Source: Fibrobacter sp. UWT2
Lineage (GTDB): Bacteria > Fibrobacterota > Fibrobacteria > Fibrobacterales > Fibrobacteraceae
Assembly: GCF_900142545.1 (NCBI RefSeq)
Contig: NZ_FRBF01000003.1
Location: 1-64,000, forward strand
Length of the DNA: 64,000 bases
Direction: 5' to 3'
Position numbers and translations under genes: made by a program. Of this stretch, positions 25,530 through 35,608 are shown in pieces. Every line of letters begins with the position of its first letter. Position 1 is the stretch's first letter. Under the pieces are notes generated by a model. The model was not told where the DNA came from. It worked only from the letters and a program-made list of their open reading frames with translations, and did not search any database.

Positions 25530-26972
25530 TTATGGTTGAATTAGTACATCTTTTAATACGTATGTTTTTTCTTGTGTCATTTCAGCGAGAGTTCCTGAGA
25601 TACCTTCACGGCCAAAGCCGCTCATTTTGTAACCACCAAAAGGTTGTTCAATATGTCGGTAGTTCCCTGAGCCGTTAATAACAACGGCGCCGCATTGAAG
25701 GCTTGCTGCAATGTGCATCGCTCGATCTACAGATTTAGTCATAACGCCCGCTTGAAGCCCGTACCTTGACGCATTGGCGATTTTGACAGCATCTTCATCT
25801 GTTTTGAACGTGATAATCGGAAACACTGGCCCAAAGACTTCCATATCTTTCGCAATGTCCATATCAAGCGTTACATCATCTAAAATGGTGGGTTCAAAAT
25901 AGGTGATATTATAGGCGTGCCCGCCACAAATTAATTTTGCCCCCTGCTCAATGGTCTTTTGAATTTGCGATTCAACCTTTTGGGCGGCATTTCCATTTAT
26001 CAAGCAACCGTATTCCGTTTCGTCATCCTGTGGACTTCCGTGTTTGATTTTGGACAGAGCCTCCAACAGTTTTTTTATAAAAAGGTCGTGGATAGATTCG
26101 TGAACAAGGAAACGCTTTGAAGAGCAACAAGTTTGTCCAGCGTTTTCAAGTCGCCCTTCAACGGCAGCGGCAATCGCTTTCGAAATATCGGCGTCGTCAA
26201 GCACGATGAATGGATCGTTTCCGCCCAATTCCAAAAAAACTCGTTTGAGTGTTTTGGCGCCGGTTTCTGCCAACGAAATTCCCACTTCTGTGCTACCAGT
26301 GAGGGAAATTGCGTTTACTTTGGGGTTTTCCGCAAGGATTTTTCCGACAACTTCGCCAGAGCCGGTTATAATTTGCAGTACGTTTCCCGGAATTCCCTGT
26401 TCTAAACAAAGGGCAACTAATTTTATTAATGTAAGAGGATTATCGCTTGCTGGCTTAACAATGACGGCGTTTCCTGTAGCAAGAGCGGCCGCCATTTTGT
26501 GAGCGACAAGTAAAACCGGGTAATTGAAGGGCGTAATGCAGGCTACAACTCCGAGAGGCTCATGACGGGTGAAGAGAATGTCTTTTTCGATTCCCTTTTG
26601 GGAATCCGTCAAGGTCTTTCCATAATGATGAGCGGCGGCTTCTGCATATCCTCGAATTGTTTGTGCACTAACGCGTATTTCTCCACGAGCTTCCTGAATG
26701 ATTTTTCCCATTTCCCGTGAAAGGCTTTGTGCAAGATCTTCAAGATGTTCTTCAATGGCGTCTGCACAACGGCTCAATATACGGACGCGTTCATGAGTAG
26801 GCGTATTTGCCCAAATGCGCTTTCCTGCTTGCGCTGCATCAATCGCTTGGTAGACATCGCTTGCAGTTGCTTTGGGTACGATATCAATGAATTCCTGTGT
26901 CGCGGGATTCAAGATGCGAATAACGCCACGGTCAGAAGCGTCCGCTCGTTTTCCATCAATTATCATTTGCAT
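25530..26972 (-). CDS. NAD(P)-dependent aldehyde dehydrogenase
   Basis: A 480-residue soluble enzyme oxidising an aldehyde to its acid. The Rossmann segment has ISLTGSTEVG, the general base is in ELGGNDPFIV, and the catalytic Cys is in NAGQTCCSSKR (first Cys of the pair by alignment). PFGGYKMSGFGREG near the end is typical of the succinate-semialdehyde/lactaldehyde dehydrogenase branch. The substrate cannot be fixed from sequence. It lies between metY (18-bp gap) and a binding protein (14-bp gap), so the three are an operon whose joint purpose is unclear. Confidence 0.85.
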   Translation of the reverse strand: MQMIIDGKRADASDRGVIRILNPATQEFIDIVPKATASDVYQAIDAAQAGKRIWANTPTHERVRILSRCADAIEEHLEDLAQSLSREMGKIIQEARGEIRVSAQTIRGYAEAAAHHYGKTLTDSQKGIEKDILFTRHEPLGVVACITPFNYPVLLVAHKMAAALATGNAVIVKPASDNPLTLIKLVALCLEQGIPGNVLQIITGSGEVVGKILAENPKVNAISLTGSTEVGISLAETGAKTLKRVFLELGGNDPFIVLDDADISKAIAAAVEGRLENAGQTCCSSKRFLVHESIHDLFIKKLLEALSKIKHGSPQDDETEYGCLINGNAAQKVESQIQKTIEQGAKLICGGHAYNITYFEPTILDDVTLDMDIAKDMEVFGPVFPIITFKTDEDAVKIANASRYGLQAGVMTKSVDRAMHIAASLQCGAVVINGSGNYRHIEQPFGGYKMSGFGREGISGTLAEMTQEKTYVLKDVLIQP

Positions 26973-26990
26973 AAAGTTTCCCGCCCTAAA

Positions 26991-28337
26991 TTACTTGCTC
27001 TTTTTATTGCTTTCCCTTATCGCTTGTTCGAAATCGGCGATAATGTCGCGCGGATCTTCGATACCGACGGACACGCGAATCATGTCGTCAGGAATTCCTG
27101 CGGCAAGCCTATCCTTCGGCGAAAGCTGAGAATGTGTACTTGTTGCCGGGTGCAGCACGCTTGTGCGGGCATCGCCCACATGCACCACCAAGGCAGCAAC
27201 TTTCAAAGCCTTCACGAACGAGCGAATGGCAGCCTTGCCTCCCTTGAGACCAAAGGTCAGCACGCCGCTTCCGCCCTGATAATCGAAATACTTGCGAATG
27301 CGCTTGTTATTCGGGCTAGATTTGAGCGCCGGATAGTTGACCCAGTTTACCGCCGGATGCTTGGAGAGGTATTCCGCCAAGGCCAAAGCGTTAGAACTGT
27401 GCTGCGGCATGCGCAAATGGAGTGTTTCAAGGCCCAGGTTCAAAAGGAATGCATTGAAGGGGCTCTGGGCTGCACCGAAATCGCGCAAAAACTGGGCGCG
27501 GGCTTTGACAATGTAGGCAGCGCGGCCAAATTTTTCAGTGTAAGAAGTATTCGCGTACTGCGCATCGGGATTGACAAGATCCGGGAACTTTCCATTATTC
27601 CAGTTATAATTGCCACCATCAATCACGACACCGCCCAAGGCAATGGCGTGGCCGTCAATGTACTTGGTCGCAGAGTGAATGACGACATTCGCCCCATGCT
27701 TCAAGGGCTTCACCAAGAACGGCGTTGCAAGCGTGTTATCCACAAGGAACGGCACGTCGAATTCCTTGGCAAGCTTCGAGAACTTTTCAAAATCCAGAAC
27801 GCCAAGCGCCGGGTTACCAATGGTTTCGCCGAAGACCAATTTTGTATTCGGGCGGAACGCCTTGCGGAGTTCTGCAATAGGAGCTTCCGGGTCAATAAAA
27901 GTCGTTTCGACACCTAGTTTAGAAAGTCGAACATCAAGCAGCGTGTAGGTTCCGCCATACACCGCCTTAGAGGCTACGATATGATCGCCCGCCTTCACCA
28001 AATTCGAAATAGCGAGCAATACGGCCGACTGTCCCGAAGCCGTTGCGACAGCGCCCACGCCGCCTTCCAACTCGGTAATTTTTGCTTCAAAAGCCGCTAC
28101 CGTCGGGTTGCCCGTACGCGTATACTTATTGCCCGACTGCTTGAGGGCGAAAAGACGTTCTACTTCGTCAACATCTTCGTACTTGTAAGTGGTTGACTGG
28201 AAAATCGGCAATACGCGAGGTTCGCCCACTTTCGGCTTCCAGCCCGCCTGCAGGCACTTGGTGCCGAAATTCCAATTTGCCGGATTCGTAACATCCGCTG
28301 AGATTTTACTTGACTTTTTCGATGTTTTAATTGACAT
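26991..28337 (-). CDS. metY: O-acetylhomocysteine (thiol)-lyase
   Basis: A 448-residue PLP enzyme of the Cys/Met metabolism family that makes homocysteine or methionine from O-acetylhomoserine and sulfide or a thiol. The start at 28337 has GGAGAG 8 bases upstream. Motifs: ATASGQSAVLLAI, VDNTLATPFLVKPLKHGANVVIHSATKYIDGH (PLP Lys in the SATKY motif), and VGDARTSVLHPATSTHSQL at the C-terminal substrate site. Length fits MetY rather than the shorter MetB/MetC. It heads an operon with an aldehyde dehydrogenase and a binding protein. It lies in the same neighbourhood as metK and metE. Confidence 0.9.
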   Translation of the reverse strand: MSIKTSKKSSKISADVTNPANWNFGTKCLQAGWKPKVGEPRVLPIFQSTTYKYEDVDEVERLFALKQSGNKYTRTGNPTVAAFEAKITELEGGVGAVATASGQSAVLLAISNLVKAGDHIVASKAVYGGTYTLLDVRLSKLGVETTFIDPEAPIAELRKAFRPNTKLVFGETIGNPALGVLDFEKFSKLAKEFDVPFLVDNTLATPFLVKPLKHGANVVIHSATKYIDGHAIALGGVVIDGGNYNWNNGKFPDLVNPDAQYANTSYTEKFGRAAYIVKARAQFLRDFGAAQSPFNAFLLNLGLETLHLRMPQHSSNALALAEYLSKHPAVNWVNYPALKSSPNNKRIRKYFDYQGGSGVLTFGLKGGKAAIRSFVKALKVAALVVHVGDARTSVLHPATSTHSQLSPKDRLAAGIPDDMIRVSVGIEDPRDIIADFEQAIRESNKKSK

Positions 28338-28534
28338 GTGAATCACTCTCCTTATAAATTTCAATGCGAAAAATAGAAAGGAGCTTTTGATTATTCCAAT
28401 ACTTTGTTCTTATACAGAATTATCAAATTTTTTTATACCGATGTGACGAAATGTGTTGCTATAATTTTTGATGATATCTAGATATTAAAAAAGTCTATTA
28501 GACATTTGTTTTTGCGACTTCTACATTTGGCTCA

Positions 28535-29623
28535 ATGACAAAAAAAGTGGCAGTCGGTTTATCGGGCGGTGTAGATTCCGCCCTTTCGGCGTACCTGTTG
28601 CAAAAGCAGGGGTACGATGTGGTGGGCCTCACCATGGCAACGTGGGACGGCTCGGTGAATATGCCCGCAGTAGAAGGTCGTGAAGGCTGCTACGGCCCGA
28701 GCGAAGACAAAAATATTGAAGAAGCGAAACTGGTGGCAGACCGCTTGGGAATCCCGCATTATGTGGTTCCTGTCGCCGGCGAATATAAAACCAAGGTGCT
28801 GGATTATTTCCGCGCCGAATACCGCGCTGGTCGTACGCCGAACCCGTGCGTGCGTTGCAATCAGTCTATCAAGTTTGGCGCATTGCGTTTGGCCGCCCGC
28901 AAAATGGGAATTGAGTTTGATTATTTTGCCACCGGACATTACGCTCGTCTCGATTTCAAAAACGAGAACGAACCTTTTCTGTATCGCGCCTTAGATACGG
29001 GCAAGGATCAGACCTATTTTCTGTCTAGGCTTTCGGCGGAGCAGCTTTCGACGGTGCTTTTCCCGCTGGGAAACATGCATAAGCAAGATGTCAAGGCGCT
29101 TGCCGCTGAAATAGGCTGGGATGATTTTGCCACCAAGCGCGAAAGCCAGGATTTTATAGAATGCGGCGATTACTCGGTACTGTTTGAAGAATCGGACCAG
29201 GTGCCGGGTGATTTTGTCGATGTGAATGGCAAGGTGCTGGGTAAACACAAGGGTATTGTGAATTACACGGTGGGCCAGCGCAAGGGCTTGAATATTGGTG
29301 GGCAAAAGGAACCGCTTTTCGTGGTGGCGATAGATGCCGCCAAGAATCAGGTGGTTCTTGGCCCCCGTAGCGCGCTTTCTTGCATTCAGGTTTCTGCCAT
29401 CGATTTGAACTTGATGGTCTCTGAAAACTCGCCACTGCTCAAGGGCCCGCTGGATGCCCATATTCGCTTGGGCCACAAGGGATCTCCCGCAAAGATTCTG
29501 GACCTGGAACCGGGCCGCATTCGCGTGGAATTCGAGACGCCGCAATTCGCTGCCGCCCCCGGCCAAGTTCTTGTGCTTTATGCCGGCGAAGGCGTCGTCG
29601 CCTCGGCGATTATTGATAAATAA
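28535..29623 (+). CDS. mnmA: tRNA-specific 2-thiouridylase
   Basis: A 362-residue cytosolic enzyme that thiolates the wobble uridine of Lys, Glu and Gln tRNAs. The PP-loop is GLSGGVDSA, the first cysteine motif NPCVRCN, then FATGHYAR and YFLSRL. The second region reads KRESQDFIECGDY where many MnmA have an STGICFI-type motif; the Cys is two residues later, so the usual second catalytic Cys position holds Ile. The C-terminal barrel (VGQRKGLNIGG...) is complete. It ends one base from the convergent LysR gene. Confidence 0.9.
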   Translation: MTKKVAVGLSGGVDSALSAYLLQKQGYDVVGLTMATWDGSVNMPAVEGREGCYGPSEDKNIEEAKLVADRLGIPHYVVPVAGEYKTKVLDYFRAEYRAGRTPNPCVRCNQSIKFGALRLAARKMGIEFDYFATGHYARLDFKNENEPFLYRALDTGKDQTYFLSRLSAEQLSTVLFPLGNMHKQDVKALAAEIGWDDFATKRESQDFIECGDYSVLFEESDQVPGDFVDVNGKVLGKHKGIVNYTVGQRKGLNIGGQKEPLFVVAIDAAKNQVVLGPRSALSCIQVSAIDLNLMVSENSPLLKGPLDAHIRLGHKGSPAKILDLEPGRIRVEFETPQFAAAPGQVLVLYAGEGVVASAIIDK

Positions 29624-29624
29624 A

Positions 29625-30530
29625 TTATCTGCAGTGTCGCATTAGGGCTGCAATATATGCTTTGGCGTAGCGCGATGGCGTTACGCCTTTTCGCATCACG
29701 TAACCGATGGTCATTTTGTCGTGGACGTCGAGTTGCCTTGCGATAATGTTGCGGCCGTTGAGCTTGTGGCTGATCACGCCGGAGCAAATGGTGTAGCCGT
29801 CAAGGCCGATAAGTAGGTTGAAAAGCGTGGCGCGGTCGCGGACCTTGATATTGCGCGGACAATCGAAATCAATAGCGGTTAGGGGTTCTTCGGCAAAGTA
29901 GAAGGAATTGAAATCGCCCTGTTCGTAGGTCAGGTATGGATACGGCTTCAAGTCTTCTAGCGTGATTTTTTCTTTCTTGGCGAGCGGGTTTTTAGACGAC
30001 ATAAACACGTGCAAGGGGGTCGCAAAGAGCTCTTCAAAGACCAAATTGTTCTTTTGTATGAGTTTTTTTATGACTTTTTCGTTCTTATCGCTCAAATAAA
30101 GTACCCCAATTTCGCTTTTTAACTTCGCAATATCGTCAATAATTTCATTTGTTTGGGTCTCTCGGAGCGTAAAATCGTAGCTCGGACCACCGAATTTTCG
30201 GATGACATCGACGAATGCGTTGACCGCAAAAGAGTAATGCTGACAGCTCACGGAGAAGATGGTGTTGCCACTTTTTCCACCTTTGTAGCGGTCTTCCATG
30301 AGAGTCGCTTGTTCCAAAACTTGCCTTGCATAAGAAAGGAATTCATCACCCTCGTTAGTGATCGTGACGCCTTTATTGGAGCGGTTAAAGATGGTGACGC
30401 CCATTTCTTCTTCGAGGTCATGAATGGCCGCCGTAAGGCTCGGTTGCGAGATGAATACGCGCTTGGATGCTTCGGTAATATTGCGCGTATCGGCGATGGC
30501 GATGGCGTACTTAAGTTGTTGTAAAGTCAT
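29625..30530 (-). CDS. LysR-family regulator, probable regulator of metE
   Basis: 301 residues. The N-terminal winged HTH is MTLQQLKYAIAIADTRNITEASKRVFISQPSLTAAIHDLEEEMGV, followed by a periplasmic-binding-like effector domain from about residue 90. It is read divergently from metE with an inverted repeat between them, the arrangement known for MetR-metE. Homology to MetR itself is not certain; CysB-like or other LysR groups remain possible. All regions appear intact. Confidence 0.78.
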   Translation of the reverse strand: MTLQQLKYAIAIADTRNITEASKRVFISQPSLTAAIHDLEEEMGVTIFNRSNKGVTITNEGDEFLSYARQVLEQATLMEDRYKGGKSGNTIFSVSCQHYSFAVNAFVDVIRKFGGPSYDFTLRETQTNEIIDDIAKLKSEIGVLYLSDKNEKVIKKLIQKNNLVFEELFATPLHVFMSSKNPLAKKEKITLEDLKPYPYLTYEQGDFNSFYFAEEPLTAIDFDCPRNIKVRDRATLFNLLIGLDGYTICSGVISHKLNGRNIIARQLDVHDKMTIGYVMRKGVTPSRYAKAYIAALMRHCR

Positions 30531-30571
30531 AGGGCTTTCTTATAGCTAGTTATTTAAATGTTTTTGTTTGT

Positions 30572-30592
30572 ACCATAGGAAAAAGCTATGGT
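30572..30592. promoter_or_regulatory. Inverted repeat between lysR and metE, candidate LysR operator
   Basis: ACCATAG, a 7-base spacer, then CTATGGT: 7-bp perfect arms that include a T-N11-A core typical of LysR sites. It lies 42 bp from the regulator start and 95 bp from metE. A half-site-like ACCGATGGT follows near 30616-30625. Confidence 0.6.
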
Positions 30593-30686
30593 GAATGCCT
30601 AAAAAATAGTATTTTACCGATGGTGAAAAAGGAGATATATTTGGCGGCGTAATCGAAAAACAAACAAAAAAGGTAGGTAAAACACT

Positions 30687-32951
30687 ATGAGCAATAAAAA
30701 AACATCTGTAATCGGTTTCCCGCGCATTGGTAAGGCCCGCGAACTCAAGTTTGCAAGCGAAAAGTTCTTCAAGGGCGAAATCTCCGAAGCGGAGCTCCAG
30801 AACGTCGCCGCCGAGATCCGTCAGTACGGTTGGGCAAAGCAGAAGGCCGCCGGCATCGACTTTATTCCTTCGAATGATTTCTCGTTCTACGATAACGTTC
30901 TCGATACCGCATTCTTGTTCGGCATTGTTCCGGAACGTTACAAGAGCTTGAACCTGAGCACGCTCGAAAAGTATTTCGCAGCCGCTCACGGTTACCAGGG
31001 CGAAAAGGGCGACGTGAAGGCCCTCCCCATGAAGAAGTGGTTCAATACGAACTACCACTACATTGTTCCGGAAATCGATGACGCTTCTGAATTCAAGGTG
31101 AATGATTCCAAGCCGGTGCAGGAATTCAACGAAGCAAAGGCTGCCGGAATCAAGACCGTGCCGACTTTGATTGGCGCCTACACGTTCCTCCGCTTGGCCC
31201 GCTATAATGGCAAGAAGCAGGCGAAGGATTTCGCCGCCTCTGCAGTAGCCGCTTACGCAAAGGTCGCTGAACTGCTCGCCGCTGCCGGTGCCGAATGGAT
31301 CAGCTTTGCCGAACCCGCCTTGGTATTCGACGTGACCGCCGAAGAAAAGCAGCTCTTCAAGTCTATTTATGTGGAGCTCATCAAAAAGGTGCGTGCCGCA
31401 GGCCTCAAGATTGCCTTGCAGACTTACTTTGGCGATATCCGCGATGTGTATCAGGATGTGGCTGCCCTCGGTTTCGATGCCCTCGGTCTTGATTTTGTCG
31501 AAGGCCTCAAGTCGCTGGAACTCATCAAGTCTGGTTTCCCGAAGAATACGCTCCTGCTTGCCGGTATCGTGAACGGCAAGAACATCTGGCGTGCCGATTA
31601 CGCCCAGAAGAATGCCTTGCTCGCCGAAATCGTGAGTGCTGTCGGTGCAGAAAACGTAGTGGTTGGAACTTCTTGCTCGCTGTTGCATGTGCCGTATACG
31701 GTCGCTGCTGAACAGAAGCTTCCTGCTGAAACGCTCCGTCACTTCGCCTTCGCCGAAGAAAAACTCGTTGAACTTGCTGAACTTGCAAGCGGTGACGCCG
31801 CTGCCCTTGAAAAGAATAAGGCTCTCTTTGCCACTCCGCGTGTGCAGGCAAATGCCAAGGTGCAGGCTGAACTTGCCGCCCTCAGTGCCGCTGACTTTGA
31901 ACGCAAGCCGAGCCGCCTCGAACGTCGCGAAGTGCAGAAGGCTGAATTCAAGCTGCCCGCATTCCCGACGACCACAATCGGCTCCTTCCCGCAGACTGCT
32001 GAAGTCCGCGCAAACCGCGCCGCATTCCGCAAGGGTGAAATCTCCAAGGAACAGTATGTGGAATTCAACAAGAAGAAGATTGCCGAATGCATCAAGCTGC
32101 AAGAAGAAATCGGCCTCGACGTAATTGTCCACGGTGAATTCGAACGCAATGACATGGTGGAATATTTCGGCACGAAGATTGACGGCTTTATCTTTACGCA
32201 GAACGCTTGGGTGCAGAGCTATGGCACTCGTTGCGTGAAACCGCCTGTAGTTTGGGGCGACGTGAGCCGCAGTGCTCCGATTACCGTTGAATGGTCTGTA
32301 TACGCCCAAAGCTGCACCAAGAAGCCGGTGAAGGGCATGCTCACGGGCCCGGTGACGATTCTCAACTGGTCTTTCCCGCGCGAAGACGTTTCGCTGAAGG
32401 TGCAGGCACAGGAAATCGGCTTCGCTATCCGCGACGAAGTCCTTGACCTTGAAAAGAACGGCATTCGCATTATTCAGATTGATGAAGCCGCCCTCCGCGA
32501 AAAGTTGCCGCTGCGTAAGAGCGACTGGCACAAGGAATACCTTGACTGGGCCATTCCGGCATTCCGCCTGGTGCATGCCAAGGTCAAGCCCGAAACGCAG
32601 ATTCACACGCACATGTGCTATAGCGAATTCAACGACATCGTGCGCGATATCGACAACATGGACGCCGACGTGATCACCTTCGAAGCAAGCCGTTCTGACC
32701 TCAAGTTACTTGACGCCCTGAACGAAGCCAAGTTTGAAACTCAGGTGGGCCCGGGTGTGTATGACATTCACTCTCCGCGCGTTCCCTCGGAACAGGAAAT
32801 TGTGGACGCTCTCCACAAGATCATTGCGAAAGTTCCGCAGCAGAATGTGTGGGTGAACCCCGATTGCGGCCTCAAGACCCGCGGCGAAACCGAAACGACG
32901 GCAAGCCTCAAGAATCTTGTGGCTGCTGCCAAGAAACTCCGCGCTGAATAA
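30687..32951 (+). CDS. metE: Cobalamin-independent methionine synthase
   Basis: A 754-residue enzyme transferring methyl from methyltetrahydrofolate (polyglutamate) to homocysteine. The duplicated barrel is visible: an N-terminal half beginning [21 protein letters not shown], and a C-terminal half beginning [26 protein letters not shown]. Zinc ligands are in HTHMCYSEF and NPDCGLKTR. Length is typical. It diverges from a LysR gene and ends in a clear terminator. It complements folD, metY and metK in the same block. Confidence 0.95.
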   Translation: MSNKKTSVIGFPRIGKARELKFASEKFFKGEISEAELQNVAAEIRQYGWAKQKAAGIDFIPSNDFSFYDNVLDTAFLFGIVPERYKSLNLSTLEKYFAAAHGYQGEKGDVKALPMKKWFNTNYHYIVPEIDDASEFKVNDSKPVQEFNEAKAAGIKTVPTLIGAYTFLRLARYNGKKQAKDFAASAVAAYAKVAELLAAAGAEWISFAEPALVFDVTAEEKQLFKSIYVELIKKVRAAGLKIALQTYFGDIRDVYQDVAALGFDALGLDFVEGLKSLELIKSGFPKNTLLLAGIVNGKNIWRADYAQKNALLAEIVSAVGAENVVVGTSCSLLHVPYTVAAEQKLPAETLRHFAFAEEKLVELAELASGDAAALEKNKALFATPRVQANAKVQAELAALSAADFERKPSRLERREVQKAEFKLPAFPTTTIGSFPQTAEVRANRAAFRKGEISKEQYVEFNKKKIAECIKLQEEIGLDVIVHGEFERNDMVEYFGTKIDGFIFTQNAWVQSYGTRCVKPPVVWGDVSRSAPITVEWSVYAQSCTKKPVKGMLTGPVTILNWSFPREDVSLKVQAQEIGFAIRDEVLDLEKNGIRIIQIDEAALREKLPLRKSDWHKEYLDWAIPAFRLVHAKVKPETQIHTHMCYSEFNDIVRDIDNMDADVITFEASRSDLKLLDALNEAKFETQVGPGVYDIHSPRVPSEQEIVDALHKIIAKVPQQNVWVNPDCGLKTRGETETTASLKNLVAAAKKLRAE

Positions 32952-32979
32952 TCCTCTTTGGAATATTCCTTGAACGAGG

Positions 32980-33010
32980 CGTCTCACGTTTTTTGCGTGA
33001 GGCGTTTTTT
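32980..33010 (+). terminator. metE terminator
   Basis: A 9-bp stem (CGTCTCACG with CGTGAGGCG, one G-T pair) and a 7-base loop, followed by TTTTTT. Confidence 0.85.
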
Positions 33011-33046
33011 ATTGCACTTCCGCTGAAATTATTATACATTAAGGAT

Positions 33047-34030
33047 ATGGATATCGCATCGAGTACATACCGCCGGATTTTTGTATTGGGCTCCGGATTC
33101 AGTAAATCGTTTTGCCCGCAGATGCCTACGCTGCGCGACTTGAACGAACTGATTCCCTTTGGAATTTCGGACGAGTTCCCGCACCTGCGTGATTACTGCA
33201 GGCGGTTTCTGGAGCTTTGCAATAACCAGGCCGAATACTTGAATATTGAAACACTTTCGACTTCGATTCTGTCGGCGCAGATTTTTCCCGGTGTGCGTGA
33301 AAGCCTTTACCATTCCAGTTTGCGTTTTGAACTGTTGCGCTTTATTGCGGGCGCCATTCGCCACGACCATGCGGTAGATTCCCAGTCGGCGACTATTCTC
33401 CGCAAGTTTTTGGCGGACTGTGTGAATTGCCCGAGCGAGGGCGTTCGCGATACTCTGTTGCTCAGCTTCAATTACGACACGCTGATTGAAAATATCATTG
33501 CCGACGATCCTAAAATGGGCGCGACCGTGGCGGTGGATTACGGTGTGCGTATTGATCCTGCCGACCGCAGTGCGGTTCGTGCGCCGCGTACCCATTCGAT
33601 TGATTTGATCAAGCTGCATGGCTCGCTGAACTGGTATCCGGTCAAGGGTGCCTCTGACCCGCTGGATTTGAAAAACGTGTGCCAGGTGGAACCTTGTGAC
33701 CGCAGTTTCCCGATTTACCGCGAAGATACTCCGATTTATATTCCGATGGCCCATGCCAAGGAATCGTTCTTGCGCGGGAGCCTGTTTAATTTGTTGTGGA
33801 GTAAGGCCGATTATTACCTCAAGAACGCTCAGGAGATTTTCTTCTTGGGTTACGGTTTCCCGAAGTCCGACATGAACAATCTGGAATTCCTGTTGAGGCA
33901 CCGTGACCGCTTTAAGAAGGTGGTGGTGTTCGAGCGCGAAGGTCACCCCGATTTGGAACGCCTGCGGGCCCTCCTGGGCGATACTCTGGTGCAGTCCATG
34001 GACGCCAAGGAATTCTTGACTAAGTTCTAG
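33047..34030 (+). CDS. SIR2-like domain protein
   Basis: 327 residues from ATG 33047 (AAGGA just upstream). SIR2-like signatures: FVLGSGFSKS near the N-terminus (nucleotide loop), LLSFNYDTLIE, DLIKLHGSLNWYPV with the putative catalytic His, and FFLGYGFPKSDMNNLEF. Proteins with this domain (SIR2_2 type) bind NAD; several act in phage defence by cleaving it, but single-domain versions are also of unknown role. No partner effector or sensor gene is adjacent; the neighbours are metE and a small secreted protein. Confidence 0.78.
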   Translation: MDIASSTYRRIFVLGSGFSKSFCPQMPTLRDLNELIPFGISDEFPHLRDYCRRFLELCNNQAEYLNIETLSTSILSAQIFPGVRESLYHSSLRFELLRFIAGAIRHDHAVDSQSATILRKFLADCVNCPSEGVRDTLLLSFNYDTLIENIIADDPKMGATVAVDYGVRIDPADRSAVRAPRTHSIDLIKLHGSLNWYPVKGASDPLDLKNVCQVEPCDRSFPIYREDTPIYIPMAHAKESFLRGSLFNLLWSKADYYLKNAQEIFFLGYGFPKSDMNNLEFLLRHRDRFKKVVVFEREGHPDLERLRALLGDTLVQSMDAKEFLTKF

Positions 34031-34065
34031 GAGCGCGTAATTCGCGTTGCCGAGGTCTTGCTATA

Positions 34066-34087
34066 TTTTGCACCGAAGGGTGCAAAA
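34066..34087 (+). promoter_or_regulatory. Perfect hairpin covering the ribosome site of the next gene
   Basis: TTTTGCACC and GGTGCAAAA (9-bp perfect stem) enclose GAAG. The hairpin ends at the base before ATG 34088, so the purine-rich ribosome site lies in the loop and 3' arm. A TATATTTT sequence overlaps its left edge. It could mask translation or cap the 5' end of the transcript. Confidence 0.6.
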
Positions 34088-34411
34088 ATGAAACTTTTTG
34101 GATTGGCCATATTTATGCTTGCGGGCATTGCATGTGCCCAATTGGTGCAAAAGAAGACGCCGACGGCTGCCGATTCCATTGATCTTGGCAACAAGAAAGG
34201 CCCGATTGTCTATTCGGACCCTAAAGAAAACGAAAAGTCAGCTATAAAAGATGCGACTATCGAAATGGACAGTCGCAAGATTTCAAACGATTCTACCGTC
34301 GGGACTTTGATTGGTGTCGGAGCTGAATTCGTGGGCGATGTCGTGAAAGGCATGCTTTCGCCCAATTCTGCTGAAACCGACGCTGTCGAACTTGAAAGAA
34401 CGAGACGATAG
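34088..34411 (+). CDS. Small secreted protein of unknown function
   Basis: 107 residues. The signal peptide MKLFGLAIFMLAGIACAQ has likely cleavage after ACA; it lacks Leu or Val at the -3 lipobox position, so a lipoprotein is less likely. The mature part is short, polar and Lys/Asp/Ser-rich with no recognised domain. It is separated from the convergent folD by 7 bp. Coding is supported by the signal peptide and by continuity with a local start, not by homology. Confidence 0.6.
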   Translation: MKLFGLAIFMLAGIACAQLVQKKTPTAADSIDLGNKKGPIVYSDPKENEKSAIKDATIEMDSRKISNDSTVGTLIGVGAEFVGDVVKGMLSPNSAETDAVELERTRR

Positions 34412-34418
34412 GCTCGGG

Positions 34419-35258
34419 TTATCCCAAATACTTTTCGCCGGATTCTACGCTCTGGTAGATGAGCGTGTTGATGGTCATGGGACCCACACCGCCCGGAACC
34501 GGAGTGTAGGCGGATGCCACGTCATCAAGGCCCTTTTCGATATCGCCGACGCCACCCGGATGGTAGCCGGCATCAACCACGACGGCACCCTGCTTGATCC
34601 ATTCCTTCTTGATGAATTCCGGCTTGCCCACGGCACCGACCAAGATGTCGGCCTGCTTCACGAATTCGGGCAGGTTTTCGGTCTTGCTGTGGCAAATGGT
34701 CACGGTGCAGTCTGCATTCAAGAGCATGAGAGCCATGGGCTTGCCAAGGATGGCACTGCGGCCAACAACCACGGCGTGCTTACCCTTGAGGGGAATGTTG
34801 TAGGCTTTCAGGAGGCGCATAATGCCAGCCGGCGTTGCGCAACCGTAAGCAGGTTCGCCCATTGCCATGCGGCCAAAGCCGAGGCAAGTCACGCCATCAA
34901 CGTCTTTGCGGGCGTCAATGGCTTCGAAAGCGGCGCGTTCGTCGATGTGGCGCGGAACCGGGTGCTGCAGCAGAATGCCGTGTACGTCGTTGTTTTCGTT
35001 GAGTTCCTGAATCTTGTCGAGGAGTTCCTGCGTGGTGGTGTTCTTCGGGAGCACCACGCGGATGCTTTCCATGCCCACGCGGGCGCAGGCGTTGCCCTTC
35101 ATCTTCACGTAAGTGGCGCTTGCCGGATCGTCACCCACCAAAATCGTTGCGAGGATCGGGGTCTTGCCCGTCTTTTCCTTGAGCTTTGCCACGCGGGCGC
35201 TGAGTTCTTCTTCAGTGGTCTTGGCAAGGGCCTTGCCGTCGAGGATGAGTGCTGCCAT
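34419..35258 (-). CDS. folD: Methylenetetrahydrofolate dehydrogenase/cyclohydrolase
   Basis: A 279-residue bifunctional enzyme interconverting methylene-, methenyl- and formyl-tetrahydrofolate. The start [13 protein letters not shown] at 35258 is preceded by GGAGA. Motifs: [27 protein letters not shown] (with catalytic Lys), [29 protein letters not shown], and [17 protein letters not shown] in the NADP-binding domain. Length is normal. It supplies one-carbon units used by metE in the same region. Confidence 0.94.
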   Translation of the reverse strand: MAALILDGKALAKTTEEELSARVAKLKEKTGKTPILATILVGDDPASATYVKMKGNACARVGMESIRVVLPKNTTTQELLDKIQELNENNDVHGILLQHPVPRHIDERAAFEAIDARKDVDGVTCLGFGRMAMGEPAYGCATPAGIMRLLKAYNIPLKGKHAVVVGRSAILGKPMALMLLNADCTVTICHSKTENLPEFVKQADILVGAVGKPEFIKKEWIKQGAVVVDAGYHPGGVGDIEKGLDDVASAYTPVPGGVGPMTINTLIYQSVESGEKYLG

Positions 35259-35295
35259 AAGTGTCTCCGGGGCGCAAAGTGCGCAGTTTTTGCCA

Positions 35296-35329
35296 AAAAT
35301 AAAAAAAACACCCTGCATTTTGCAGGGTG
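35296..35329 (-). terminator. Terminator of the 73-residue protein gene
   Basis: CACCCTGCA and TGCAGGGTG with a 3-base loop. On the minus strand it is followed by eight T then TATTTTT. Confidence 0.9.
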
Positions 35330-35353
35330 CTTAAAGTGTTCTGTTGGAAATTC

Positions 35354-35575
35354 TTAGAACAGGTCCTTGAGGGAAGGGACCAAGGAGCAAACCAAAACCC
35401 ACGGATAAGAAAGCGAGCCCTTGAGCCAACCGGTCGTAGAAGCGCTCTGAACAGCCGGAGTGCTTGCGGAAGCGGTCATGGCTTCGAGAGAGCTGCGGAC
35501 GCCTTCGATAGAGGTATCGAAGGAGGCCTTGTTCTCGTTGGCTGAGCTAATGAAATTTTTGAATCTGGAATTCAT
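35354..35575 (-). CDS. Small protein of unknown function with full expression signals
   Basis: 73 residues, Ser/Ala-rich in the middle with a hydrophobic WVLVCSLVPSL near the C-terminus. No family is recognised. Coding is supported by AAGGAAA 4 bases before ATG, a plausible promoter (35609-35637), and a strong terminator 25 bp after the stop, making a self-contained single-gene unit. No signal peptide is evident. It might associate with the membrane or another protein through its C-terminus. Confidence 0.65.
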   Translation of the reverse strand: MNSRFKNFISSANENKASFDTSIEGVRSSLEAMTASASTPAVQSASTTGWLKGSLSYPWVLVCSLVPSLKDLF

Positions 35576-35608
35576 ACAATTTCCTTATTTTTCTCACTCT
35601 TATGTGTA

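Noticed and set aside
30546-32612. 688-codon open frame opposite metE
   Set aside because: It is the antisense of a highly biased, conserved enzyme gene; composition is His/Arg/Phe-rich and no family is visible.
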